From positions 19,528,834 to 19,592,833 of the forward strand of contig NC_072449.1 in assembly GCF_027596085.1 (NCBI RefSeq): DNA of 64,000 bases. The letters run 5' to 3'. The notes beneath the pieces were generated by a model. The model did no database searches. It was not told the DNA's origin and was given only the letters and a program-made list of their open reading frames with translations. Source of the stretch: Anoplopoma fimbria (taxonomy: Eukaryota; Chordata; Actinopteri; Perciformes; Anoplopomatidae). The position numbers and the translations under genes were made by a program. This document shows positions 1 to 13,900 of the stretch, piece after piece (the first letter of the stretch is position 1; every line of letters starts with the position of its first letter).

Positions 1-506
1 TATTGCAAATGTTGTTGTGATCTGCATCTCTGCACAGACTGAACTGTTGTGACAAGCTCGAAGTAGCTGCCTGCTCGGCTGACAGAGGGTGTTACATACA
101 GAGAAGTGTGGAGGCCCTAATGCAGATCCACATTAGCACAAACGCCTATATTAGTTTACATTAAAGTGCACACATGCATGTACTACTACTTTTATATCCT
201 CTGTAACACCCTGGTGATGAGCGTGTCATGTGTGAAATAGGTCATGTTTGTGCCCAGTTGTGAGCGTGTCTGGATTAAATAAAGTCAAGCGCTCCTCAAG
301 TCCCTATGGACCTGGAGGCTAGCCAGGCTCAACATTCTCACAGATGCATTTGCTAACATCTGCTTCACTGACCCCACCTACCATTTTCTAGGAATGTTCC
401 TATTCATGTGCCGTGCATGTCAATCTACAAGTTCATACACATTTTGTGACATTTAACCAAGATACTCACTGCAGTAGAGTGCAGGTTAGTCGTGTGTGTG
501 GGTGTT

Positions 507-540
507 TGTATGTATGTATGTATGTATGTATGTATGTATG
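507..540 (+). repeat. (GTAT)n microsatellite
   Basis: Pure tetranucleotide run in non-coding DNA. Confidence 0.9.
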
Positions 541-2759
541 TGTGAGATAGAAAGAGAGAAAGAGAGAGAGACAAAGAGCTGTTTTTTTTCTCTCGCAATT
601 TTCACAAAAGAAATTGCAAACAAAAGAGAAATAATGCAGTTGTGATTTTTTTCCCTGGTCTGTCCGAGTGACATGTCAGTGTGAGGAGCAAACAGACAGC
701 TCAGGATTTAGTTTGAAGTGATGTGAGGATGCGATGGTTTAAAACATAACAGCAGCAGATAATGGAAGGAAATAAAATGTCTCATGAGACCGACTACCGT
801 GCCCAAGCCATGCTGACAGAAACACAGAATAAATGTGACATTACAACTGCACAATTCAGCTGGTTTCAACAGCCTGTCTACTGGCAGTGGAAGTGCAGCA
901 TTTCATACACAGTAGATCTAGTCATTTAGGGAATACATTTCCTCTTTCCGCAGACCTATAAAGACACCGCTGCCTGAGCTAAACTAGCCTCGGTGAAGTG
1001 GTCCAGTTGTAGAGCACTCAGACAGCCAGTCTCCCAGTTCACCCCGAGGCCTGGTGTGTGGTGCGCATGCCCAGCCACATACCACTGTCTCGAGGCCCAG
1101 GGCGGTTTAGGGCTGAGGCAGAGATAGGTTAGGGCCTGCGTTGCATCTGCCTCTGACCCTGAAACTTTAGGGTAAGCAGAATAGGAGAGAGAGTTTGAGG
1201 AGGTAGAGGAGATGCGGAAAGGAGTGGAAGGAGTTGGGGGGTGGGGCAGAGGGCGGGAAGTTAGTGCACATGGAGAGGATGGGGGTATAGAGAAGAATGG
1301 GTATGAGGGGAAAGGGGGGGGAAAGAGAGGTCAGTGGCCTGGGTCATGTGAGCAGCACATTGGAATCCCCTCGGGGGAAGAGGGGGAGGGCGTGGTGAGG
1401 CCTGGATGAGTTAAGGGTCAGGGTCCGACCCGTCACATCTCACTCCCCCTGCCTAATCACAAACAGCACTACAGGGAGGACATACCCAAATACCACATCT
1501 CCATTTCACCGCTGCTATTTTCTCCTTCCTTTCTTTGACAAGCATTTACAGATCTATTGGTTCAAAACAGTCAAAAAAAACACAGTTAAGATGGCAAATC
1601 TTGCCCTGACTGACTGAACCAGCCACTTCTAGGTCACTGACTGCCTCACGGACAAGAGAAGCCAAGGAAGATAGGATGCATCTGCAGGGTAGTGGAGTGC
1701 AGCCTGAAGCTAATGCTAGGGCGGCAGGGCGTGAAGTTCATAATAACACGTGCTACAAAGGGCAGCGGGGAAGAGGCTGTGTTCACTGCCCATAAGGAGA
1801 GACCATGTAGCCTTCACGGGGGGGGGCTGCATTCCTTTCATAGCAGAGCAAGAAAGAAGAGTCAGCCAGAGAGTAATCGTCAGTCAGGCCTGTTTGTGAC
1901 ATACCAAAATAAATCTATATCGCTTTGACGCATTAGCCTAAATGTAGAGCGCATAGGGCCTGAATAAGATAACCATGAGGATAAGCTGAGTCTCAAACTG
2001 AGTGAGAGGAAAATCCAAGTCAAGAAAGAAGTAGTTGTAAGGGAACTTTTAATGTTGTGTGAAAATGGAACAGTGGCATTATTTATTATTTTTCCTAAAT
2101 TAATTCTCAATGAGGGGCTGATAAAAAGCAAATATATGTAGGGTTGCTTAGAGATGTCAAGTGCTCATGTTATTCCCTAAAACAATGACAAAATGATTAG
2201 ATATTTCTTGTTGCATGCAGTACAGTTCATACTAAAAACTGCTACGGATAAACGCGGAAGATTGCTTGCATGGTTTCCTAGCAAGCCCTCTGGTTATACA
2301 GTATTACACACTCAGGAAAGCTGGGAGTTGACGGAAACAAAGGTCATGAAATAGTCATGAAGCAGTGTGATGGTGATGGTGATGATGATGACAGAGAGGC
2401 AGCTAGGAAAAACTCTCTCTCTCTCCCTTATTTTCTAAGACTCTGGACTGGCTAGCCCTCCCTCTGCTGCAGTCCAAAACATGTTTTCCCTCCCCCATTT
2501 TCACTCCGTCTGCATGATGTAAGTCTGCAACCAGTCGTACTTCCTCTCTCCTCTACCTTATTAGTTTTCTGTCTCTCCTGCGCTCACCCACAAACATTAT
2601 TCCCATTATATAGATTTCCCATCTCCATCCGTCAAGATTCTTCCCCCGTCTCAGACACTCTATCCCCAACTTGTCCTCCCCCTTTATTCTCCCCCTCTGG
2701 AGACTTGCTGTCCATTAGTACAAAACTAGGGTCGTGGGCAGGGGATTGGGCTGGGGGGG

Positions 2760-2843
2760 GTAAACACACAAATTAATCTACAGGATGTCAGACTGTGCTA
2801 CCTCACTTCACAAGGGTGTAAACACACAAATTAATCTACAGGA
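2760..2843. repeat. 26-bp exact direct repeat separated by 32 bp
   Basis: GTAAACACACAAATTAATCT plus ACAGGA occurs at 2760-2785 and again at 2818-2843. The intervening 32 bp are unique. It could be a partial tandem duplication or a duplicated insertion target. Confidence 0.8.
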
Positions 2844-5426
2844 AAAAATGATGATGAATATATGAATGCTGAAGTCCAAAACAACGTAATGCAGATATAT
2901 AGCACATAACCGCTGAAGCACACACACACCACACACACCACCCACACCCACACACACACACACGTAAACACTCAATCAAAGAATACATTTGTAAAAATCT
3001 GGCTCCACACACCACATTTAACACGCTTTACATGAAGTGCTCTGTGGTGCAATCTACTCAGTGTATTCTCTAAAAACAGAAGTCATTTATCTCTTCCACA
3101 AATGCAGCACATCCAATTTAGCACTCACCAAACAGGAAATACAAATATCCCGCCTGCTTCCATTAGATATGAAACAGTATGAAAATGTCATATCACCATT
3201 AAAATGACAAATTAAATTGAAAATGGTCATCAGTATTATTGTCGCATCGTTAAAATGTGCTGAAATGTATTGATATACACGCTGAAATCATTTCACCAAG
3301 TTTATATAGAAAACAAATAAAATTAGTAGCACTATACACTTATGTAAACATCAAACCACACTTTAGACTTAGTCCTGAAAATCTCCAGAGCGCTGTCATT
3401 GACCTTCCGCCATGTTTTCATTGACGTAAAACAAACACTCTTTGCATGCTACGCCTGCTGACTCTGGTTGATGCTGGACAATATTACCATGACCGACCAA
3501 ACCACACGAGCAAATCCAAGAGTAACAAATTATTCCAATGTGAAGGAAATACTTTGACGTACCACAAAAACTCAGCACGGCCTGAAAACACATGTCCTTA
3601 CATTGTATTACGTCATACAAAATACATGTCTGCCCACAATCACACAGAGATATTTATGCAGCAGCCAAACAGCAATTACATATCCAGGTCATGATCCAGG
3701 GGGAGCTGGTCAGTTGTGACTGGGATTATGGGAACCATGGATTACCTGCAGCTATTTTCATCTTTCCATTTGCAGGATCAGATAACAAATCCCCCTACGG
3801 CCGCTCTACCACACTACTGACAAAGTGTGCGCACAGACCCACTGACACAGAAACACACACACGTGTGCATGAAGTAAACAATTAGCTGTTCCGTATCTTG
3901 TAATACCGCTCAATTCAACATACGGTTTATGGTTTTTATTCCACACCTGTTTGCTATGGGCCTAGGACTTCAGTGAACTATTGTTTTTAGTAACTTAAAG
4001 TGAAACTGCCATGAAGCCAAACTCTCAGCGCTAAATTCACTTCCACTCCCCCCCCGAAATTCAAGACTATAACTGAAGAGTTCGAGAAGCGAAGACAGAC
4101 AGAAGAGCAAAGAACAGTCTGCCTATTTAGAGAATGGAAGGTACAGCGGTAAGGGCAGAGAGGAAGTGTGTCACTGTGGTGAAACCTCTTCAATTCTACC
4201 AGAAGGCCTCACTGATAGCACAGCTAAATATAATGTGCTGGAAACAGACAGTGACAGTAAGAAATGTGGCAGTAGCACCCGTATGTCTGCTCTTGCAAAC
4301 GCACACATGAACCAAGTACTCAAAGTGCATTACACATTCTTCAATTATAAGGTCATTGCTCTCCAACAGCAATCGAGTGAAAGTGAGAGTTCGCAGTGTT
4401 TCTGCAGCCACGACCTTAACCAACTGCACCATCAGCTCTCTGACCTTCACATGCTGCTTTATCACAAAACTTTAATCAGGTGACTTTCGCCTGATGTTGA
4501 CTTTCTCTTTGATGCAGACGGAGCAAGAATCATCGGTCGATTGATTGTTGAGCTGAACATCTAGGCTTCTCAAATGTGACGCTTTGAGGTTTTATATTAT
4601 TGTAAATTTAATAACTTTGGGGCTTTTGACTGTTTGATGAGGTCATCTTGGGCTTGGGAAAACTGTTGGATGATCTAGTTTCCTTTAAACATTTGACAGC
4701 ATAACTGCCAGGGATTTGTGGGACCAAACACTAGATGGAAACATTTGCTCCAGAAATTCCCTGTTCAACAGGCTACACAACATAAACAACAACAACAAGT
4801 GTTGCTTTACACGCACGGTCAGAGAGACAGACCAGCCTGTGTTTGCCTTTGGCACAAAAGCTCATCTGTGGGCCTCTGCTCTCCCTCCCACTTAATTCCC
4901 TCTGCCAGGCATGAACTGCCTTACTCCTCATTTCTTTCAATGCCCCCTGGCCTTTTGTCTAATTCTGCCTATATTTCCTGTCTTCCTCTCTCCTACCATG
5001 TCTCTGCTGTGCTCCGTCTCTCTCAGCTTCGGTCTTCTCCTGCAGTAGTACGTACCTAACCTCGTGGCCCAGCCCCTGTCAGACTAGCAGACTGTCTCCT
5101 GCTGGTGATATTAGCATACATCTGATCCCTGCTCCCAATGCTAGAGCGCCTGTCAGCATCAGCACAACTGTATACACACATTCAGACATCCAATACAGCT
5201 GTCCTGTCCTCCTAGTCAAACTCGATGCAACAGCACAAACAAACAAACAGCCACAACATAGACAGATGTAGACTGTATGCAAATATCTCCAATACTCTCA
5301 GCAGTTATGTGGTTTAATAAGACAGCATTTTGTTTTTCTTCCTGGAGGAGGAGGGGGGTTCGGCGGCGGGTCTTCAAACCCAGCTGCTAATCTTCAACCT
5401 CCTTTTTTTAAATGGTATTGTAATTG

Positions 5427-5546
<120 letters not shown>

Positions 5547-6327
5547 CTTTAAAGAACTGGGGACTTCGCTTGATTTTTTTCAATACCAAGGACTGGATAT
5601 CATTTGATGAATATTTTGCAGTTTTTTTTCCAAACGAAAACAATAGAATTCTGCTTTGGTCTGATAATATACGTGTTCATGTCTTGGTGCATTAGTGTAA
5701 ATTGAAAATTGCTTCCAGCACATCCTCTCCGTTTACAAATAAAATTAGACTGTGCATAATAGATTTCCTCTATAAAAAGAGCCCATAAACCAGAGAAGGA
5801 GTTGTGCTCTCACACTGCTGAAGGGATGCTACAGCAGGAAAGTTGCTGAACAGAAACTTTACTACAGTAGATAAATCTGCACTCTGGGTGGAAAGTCAGA
5901 GAGTGTCTTGATAAAACATAATTCCACATTTTCAATAAATTGACGAAGTGACTTGCACTTACTCAATTCCACAATTATCCACAATTCCACTCCCAGGCAG
6001 AGAAAGCCATCCACATAAAATACTATGATTTGTGAGTGACAGATCAACTTCGGGCATTACCTTCAATTGAATTGTCATTATCAACCAGTTTTTTAATGGA
6101 GTGCTCATTATTTGCTTGAGTGGCTTTCGGTGTAATAGACGTGCGATCTGCGATCTACTGCTGCGAGCGTAGGTTGTGATGGCCACACTAAACTCACGAC
6201 ACAGCCTTGATTGCAACAATTACTTGATTTCCGCTGCACAGCTTCCATTGTTTTGTTTTACTATGACAGAGAGTTTTCATCGTGAAGCATATGGGCTGCG
6301 TTCACCTATGTCTTTTGCTTGGGCTGC

Positions 6328-6477
6328 TTAGTCGACTAATCGTTTGTAAATTTCTGGTAAACATAAGATTTAAAGCGGTGCTTCTGGGCGATTCTTTCTG
6401 GAGAAAAGTTTTTACAGATTTTGCCAAATCAACTTATGATTTAAGTTGGCAAAAAGGTAGGAGTGTTAGTCGACTAA
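6328..6477. repeat. paired 12-bp palindromes TTAGTCGACTAA flanking a hairpin
   Basis: Two exact copies of the self-complementary TTAGTCGACTAA lie at 6328-6339 and 6466-6477. Between them, 6420-6455 can fold on a TTTTGCCAA...TTGGCAAAA-type inverted repeat. The layout suggests a small MITE or its remnant. I do not recognise a named family. Confidence 0.4.
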
Positions 6478-9400
6478 GAGTTCCTCTGGACAAGGACAGC
6501 GCTATTATCCCCTGCTTTAGGCGGGTACTGGAAGGATAAGGCAGAATGGCTCATGCAAAATGGCTGCCGCTTGGATTTGAATTCAAATACCAGTTGCCAG
6601 AATATACACAACCATATATTACGTTTGCATCCATTTAAATGTGATGGCAGCATACATCAATGAGCTGTGTAATGTCTACCTGAGTCACTCTGCCTCTGTT
6701 TTTATACAAGTAGCTCCTTGCTTTGTTGACATAGCCGAGCCTTCTATGGTGGTTGCAGCTGATAACGCCATTCAGAACGCCAGTGTCACAGAAGCATAGC
6801 ACCCACCCTCCAGTTCCCCCTCAGGTAAACGCTGTTAGCTCTGTCAGCACAGCTCGCCGTTGACATGACGAGCTGTTGAGAGGCAATCAAAATGCTCCCA
6901 ATCTCTGATATTACATCTTTAACGTAAGCGCACATTGTTATATACCAAACAGAGAGGCATTAATAACCTGCGCCATCTGCTGAAACTAATCAGCCAAGAT
7001 ACATCACACTAAATACACAGGATTCAGAAAGACTTCTACATTTGAATATATATAACGCTGAAGGATAATATTGCTTCAGTCTTTCCATCTGGGATTGTAA
7101 CCCCCAGGCTTTGTATATAATCAGGCGTTATGATCCCAACAGGGAGACCTACCAGTCCAGAGATCACACAAACTCTTACTAGGTGACAGATGGTCATCTC
7201 ACACACAAAAACACTCACACCCCCCAACCCCTACACCCGTTGCTCCAACGTAGATACAGCAGGTTCTCATCTCACACATACACCTTCTAATTCGCCTGCT
7301 CTCTGCTTAAATAGGAGAAGTTAAGTGTTTTTGTCTCTTCCATGCGGGGAGAGATGTTCAGGCGCTGCTGAATCTTGAGACCAATTAAATCAGAAAATGA
7401 CAGAAATTAAGGAACAACATTGGGCCGAATGGGAAATGCAAAATTATATAAACCAATTTCCACCGAGCGCCGTAAAATGTAAGCTAGGAAACGCCGTATT
7501 CCAGCAGCTACTGTTCATCACTGCAAGGCTGAGCATGCTACGTTTAATGTGGCCTTTTCTTGTCATCTTCTGCTGTGTGGAGCTTAGGTGCTAATGGGCT
7601 GGTCTGAGCAGCAGTATACTTATGGCATCATCACACTCTGCCAGTTGCACATAAAGACAAACTAGTCAATAGGTGCCACATCCACTTGCATCTCCAGTCA
7701 ATCCCCTCAATCCTTTCCAGCCCTGTGAAAGGCTAATAAAGCATTCAACAGTAATAAAGGTACGCCTGGTCACTGCACTGCCAGCTGCTGCTGAAAGGCT
7801 CTCTGATAGTTAAAAGCACAACCTAGATTCTAACAACAGTGGTAGACAACACTGGCTTTGTTTGTGTAATTATTTTTTCATTGAACTGGACAATTTTTGC
7901 ACCCACAAACTGATCGACCCATTAAGCGATGTTGGCAAGAAACGGCTCGTTATAAGAAAATGGATTCGAAAACTACAAAATGGTTTTTGAAGGCTTATAT
8001 TTTTTGTATACACCGGCAGCTAATTGAGTTTTTTCATTTTGAGTGGCACAAAGAGAAAGGGATTCTTTTCCAGCAGTATATGCAATCTTTCAAGAACTTT
8101 GTGTCCCAACCTATGAAAGAGAGGAATGAATGAGCCAAAGAAAAGAACAAAAAAAGAGAGAGAGGGGAGCGATTGATATCACAAATGAGGTACTGAAAAG
8201 TATTTTGAGAGAACAATGACATTTTTCAGCAAAGTGAGGCAAGCAGAGGAGAAAGAGAGAGTTAGCAACTGGGGGGTGGGTTAACAAATCCAGCTTCTGG
8301 TAAGTCCTTAGCACTTGCGGTCGGCTAATCGTACACAGACAGGGCTACTTTATGATCACTCATCCGCACTTCTTGCTGCTGCCGCCCCACAAGCCTTTTA
8401 CATGAGAAAAATAAGGCATTGTGAAGAAGGATTGACAACCACTTTCTCTTCCTCTTTGCCCCCCCCACCCCACCTTTCCCATGGTTGTCTCCGCTGTCAT
8501 TCAATTTTTATGCTCCCGTTATTCTTCTCTTTAAATTGTTCTCTCATCACTTTGTGCTCTGACGCCGTGTCATCCATCAACACTTCTCGCCATCTTAAAG
8601 CCCAGTGGCACCATGCTGCATGCCCTAGAAACAGGATAACCTTACAGAGAAGAAAAGGTACACAACTCACTAAAATAAAGGATGACACGGGGAAAAGGAA
8701 TGAAGAGCCCCAGAATGAAGTGGAGGACCGCTGCCAAAAAAGATGGGTGAGTCACCGCAGAGAGGAAAAGAAAAAAAGCTAATGATACAATTGAAAACAC
8801 CTGAACCTGCCACAGTGTAAATTAAAGATAATGACTTTTTACTGGTTGCCACAGTAACCAACTGTTGGCACAAAGGCAGATGGCTGCAGAGGCTTTTTCC
8901 CCTAACGTTCCTCCCCTCCCTTCCCCTGCTTCCTATGTAGCTTTAATATTTTCCAAGAGCTTCACTCTCTCCGTCTGGCCAACCGTGAGCTCCACCAAAG
9001 TGCAAGTCATACAGGGCCAATAGAAAGTGAAACAAATAAGCCATTTCAATGCTTTAATAACCACCAAATAAAATATTCTTTGTCAGTACTCAATCCGTCC
9101 AAGCTTCCCGATTTGCCTACCAAGTATGCCTTGGCCCTACTCTGCCTCTGATTGGCTACAGGCTCCCAAATCTACATTAACTATGAGGCTAACCGGTGCT
9201 TTGAGCTAGAAAAACCTGGAAGGAGCGACTCAGCCGGGTAGCTCCCCCCCCCAATAGTCCCAAGGCAGGCTACTCTATTCCAACAACAGTATGTTATTTC
9301 ATTTACAATTTGTGTATACTTTTAATCATTAAATACATTTCTGTTATTTTTTGAAGCGGTGAATGTGGAGACTGTGTTTATTTTGAGTATTTGTATAACT

Positions 9401-10881
9401 TTTATAATCATCATTATTATTATGGCAGCCTCTCACAAATATGAAAATATGTGAAGATTTCATAAAACAAGAATACTCATTGTTATTATTATTTTTTTTA
9501 AATAAGCTCAATAACTTCCCGTTACACTTGTTTGCGAGAACAAAAACGTGAGCTGCTGCAGATGAGCAGCTCCCCCCTGGCCTGTTAAAGCGCAGGCTAA
9601 GTAATCAAAGCTAGGCTAACGTTAGCATTTAGCAGCAAGTAGCCAATCTGAGGCCGAGTCGGGGCGGCTCTTCCTTCAAGTCATACTGGGTAGGCTCACT
9701 TGCACCACATACAGGAGCACAGATGATTGAACAAGGTGGAAAAGTAGACAGTAAATACAGTATATCTCCAACAGTCTAATGCAGCTTGTAAGCTCTTACA
9801 GAGTTTGCATATGTCAACGCATCACCTTTTAAACACTCTTAAAGCAGTGCGAATGTGTCTCCGCTTGTCCAGAGGTTACAGAGCTTGTGCTTGGTCATCC
9901 ATTTTAAAATCAATCTCCAGACAGACAACGGAGCGCCATTACAGCTCAAAACTTTGCTCCTCTGCACTGTTCTGCCTGCAGCTGCAGCAGTATTAGGGCC
10001 CAAGGCCGAGCATTGCCTGCCGAGGCTCACGTGGTGGTGTCCACTGCCCTGTAGGTCCCGTCTACATCACACTGAGAGGAATGCAGCCTTGCAGGGTAAG
10101 AGTCAAGCTTTTACCACAGTGAGATAACTACTTTGCAGGGTGCAGGATATTTTCTAACTGTGTCCTTGTGCATACGCAAACAGACAACTGCTTCTTTAAT
10201 CCCTGTCTTGCGGTCTTCTTGTACACACTACATACATTCTGTGGAGAACTGGAGAACTGTGAATACACATGAACTATAAAAATCATGCTTGTACTTTTAA
10301 GTGTTATGGGGGGGGAAAGAGGAAGGAAAAAACACAGTTCTTATCACACCGCCGATGGATTTATGTTATCGCAATGGGTTTTAATGCAGTAACCTGACAT
10401 GGCAATGAGGGGTTGCATACGAGTGGAAGATAACAATAGAGGAAAAGAAAGACATCAGATGAAACTTGCCCTTTCACCACTTTGAAAGGCACATGGTGCA
10501 TTTTTCTGCTGTGCAAAAAAATATTTTCTTCTTAAAGTATATGTGGTAATTTTTTTTAAAGCTTTGTGCTTATAGTTAGCCAAAAGATCTGTTTTAATAA
10601 CAGACTGGAAGAATGGAAAAACAGCTAGCCTGCCTCAAAAAAACAACATATGGATTTTACATTCCTATTTGCATACAGATTAAACAAAGAAGAAACAATA
10701 TGTTAATCACTCACTTTAGAGGTGCCAGTGAGCATATTTTTGAACTTGTGAAATTTAAGCTAACCAGCCCACCGGCTACAGTTCCATAAATAGCACACAG
10801 ATATTTGAGCGGCATCGATTTCCCATCTAAGTCTTGGCAAGAAAGTGAATAAGGGTATTTCCCAAACATACATCCTCCATA

Positions 10882-10965
10882 GGCCGCACCGTGGTAGAGT
10901 TAGTGTAGTTAGCACTGTTGCCTCACAGCAAGAGGTTTAATGATTCATATCTGGTTCATGCTTTA
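10882..10965 (+). mobile_element. degenerate tRNA-derived SINE fragment
   Basis: CGCACCGTGGTAGAGTTAGT, then GTAGTTAGCACTGTTGCCTC and ACAGCAAGAGG resemble the tRNA-like head of a common teleost SINE (GCACGGTGGTGTAGTGGTTAGCACTGTTGCCTCACAGCAAGAAGG type). The B-box region is degraded (ATATCTGGTTCATGC). It is not a functional tRNA gene. Confidence 0.5.
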
Positions 10966-13900
10966 TGAAAAGTGAGTCCAGCTTTAAGTCGACAGTTACG
11001 TCTTCCTGGGCTAGAGAGGTTCTGTTACCTCACAGAAACATTTGCCTGTTTTCAGAATATCAGCAGGAGGCCAGCAGTAGCCACAAACAGTCTGGACTCA
11101 AACTGTTTATCTGTTAAGAGGCTGTGAAGCAGATTGGAGCCTGAGAAGCTGCAGACTAGAAGAGATGTCAGAAGCTTAAAATGTGAAAAAAAAAACCAAT
11201 GGCAGACCAAAAACTAAGATACTGCCACATAGGGGAGAAAATAATCGATCTTGACCTGTTGAACTCCTCCTCCTCCTCATTTCTAAAAGTTACACATGTC
11301 CTATAGTATGTACTCTTCCTGAAACTAGTTTCTATGCCGTGCTGGCCGTGTTCTCTCTTAAGGCCCGGAGGAAGAAAATGTGTCAGGAAAAGGCGGTGGG
11401 TGAGAATTAGACCATTCTCTCTGCTGAAACAGGAAAGGAACCAGGTTTGATGTTAGAACAGTTCTCCTGGCCCTGATCCATGTGTTGACCCCCCACCTCT
11501 TGAAAAAACACACACACACACACACGCACACACACACCCACACACACGCACACGCACGCACGCTATTAAATCCACTCCTTAGCCAAGATGTCGAATCTCC
11601 TTTACACTAATCCCTTCCTTCACTGGCCAGAGGAAGGCAAAACAAGAATCCCTGCCTTAGTAAAAAGAAAAGTCGTGTACCCCTTAAATCTGCTTTTTGC
11701 TCTACTAGCCAGTCTCTTTTTTAGAATACATAGATACATGTGTTAAACTTAACTTTGACTAGACTATTGACTTTTAATAAATGGTTTATGACACACTGCA
11801 ATGTAGTTGTAAGCCGATAGAAACGTACCTAAGTGTTTATTTATGTATTTGACAACATTTAACTTGTGTATGAACAAATAACAAAGGACAAATTGATATC
11901 ACACAATCCTAACTGAGAGCCCTGGAGGAAATCCATTAACTAGATCTACTGAACCTTTTCAAATTACTATCTTCAAGGTCAAGCTCAATTTGTCTTCATG
12001 AGTTTTGAACGCATGCGGTTTTAAACCCAGCTGTGAATGATTTGTACAAATGTGTGAACAATAAAACTATGTTATAATGCAGTGCAAGTATTGGTACAAG
12101 AGCATAATCATAATTAAATATGATGACAGTTGATGTTACACTGTCAATAATTCGTAAATTGTTTATACAACAGAAACAGATGCTTTCTTTAGCGAAAAAC
12201 AATTGATATCTGCTAAAAAAAAACATAGTGCACCATGAATGAAAAGATTATATATTGCTAAATAGGGTTGTAAAAGTAAAGTGTTGCATATTTGTGGACA
12301 AAAGCCTGTTGTAAGAGTAGTGATGATGAACCCTTGAGACCACTGTGACTTGCAGAAACCAAAGATTTTGTTTCTGTATCTAAAATTCCCCATTCACAGT
12401 GCAACGACCAATGTTACTGCAGCCTCTGCAATTGAGAAACGTTTCAAATGCAACACCAGTCTCTTTAAGCGCTGACGTCATCTCAGATAATGCCGACCTC
12501 ACAAAGACACACGAATAAACACACCCAGCTAGGCGTACCATCTTTAAGCCTTTCTAATCTTTGATCTCAGACAAAGGAGTGGGCTTCTCACACACTCTCT
12601 CACTCTCACACACTCTCTCTCTCTCTCTCTCTCACACCCCACCTGTCCCTATGAAGATGTCTATGGGTGAGCGCAGGCTAAGGTCAGTACTGTGATTGTC
12701 GTGTGAAGGTAAAGAGGGATTATTTTTGCCAGCGTCCACTCAACACACATCGGGGGACTTAAGGTTCTCTCTTTTTTGTCGCCCTCTCTCTTGCTCTTAA
12801 AATCTCCCCGGCTCACTTTGCTTCCTTTTCTTTCTCTCCTGTCTCCTTTTTTTTTTTTTTATTATCAAGAGATAAAGTGTGAGCTGCGTGTGCAAAGCCT
12901 TGACAGGCACACGGTGACCATATGACCTTGGAGTGGGCTCATTCATAAAGCCAACCTACATAGCATGGTGGCACAACCAAACAACCAAACGGGATAAAAA
13001 ATCTACTGGGAGAGAGGGGTGGGGGGGTGGGAGAACGGAATAAACGAATTAAGCCAGATAAAGCCTTGTTCCTATTGCACTCTGGAGACTTGCTGTCATG
13101 GCGGTAAAAAGGGGAGAGAGGAAGAGAGCGCTTTAGAAAGCCCTTGGAAGTGAAAGAAAGAGAAAGTGGCAAGCTGAGTCACACACTGAAACCTGCTACT
13201 ACAGCTATTTGGACCTTTATTACAGAAGAAAATATTAATTCAGAGAAGTCTATTCGGGAGCCAGAAACTTTTCTATTTATAAACAAATTGATCTAAAACA
13301 ATGCACCAACATATTAGCTCCCAGCATCCGATTATCTTTAAAATCCTTCAGCGGCAGTAGCAGCAGATTGCTCCTGGCTCACGTCCCACAATCCACTCTG
13401 ATGTTTAGGTTTTCAAGTGAGGCTCTTGCCTCAGTAGAAACAACCTATGATAGAAGCTAAATCAAACTCTTGGCACAATCGAGGAGTACGGTAATGAATG
13501 AGCCGGATTTAATAAGAACAATTTAAAGATAAATGACACACCGAGGAACTGGGAGGCCAATTTAAACACAATCTGACACAGTCCAGACCGGTAAATATTG
13601 CCCTGTTTAAATAAATCTACTATTCTTTATCCGCCGCCTATTCATCTCTATCCCTTCATCTCCCCATTAACTGGCCTGTCAGGGTGTCTGTTTGCTGGGC
13701 TGCTCAACACAATGACATGTTTACCTCCAGTCAGATTCCCATTTAGATCCCTGAAGAAGTGCAGGAAGGTGAGAGGGTGCGTTTGTTTGCGTGTGCAACA
13801 ATAACATAAAGCCTTGCTGTAATTTCACCCGTGCTGCTAAATGAGTTAGTTTAGTGTGACTTCTTTCTCTCACCAGAGTATCATCCTTGGAAATTAACAA

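Noticed and set aside
10882..10965. A possible tRNA gene
   Set aside because: A-box and tRNA-like head only. The B-box is degraded and no cloverleaf forms; it fits a SINE remnant.
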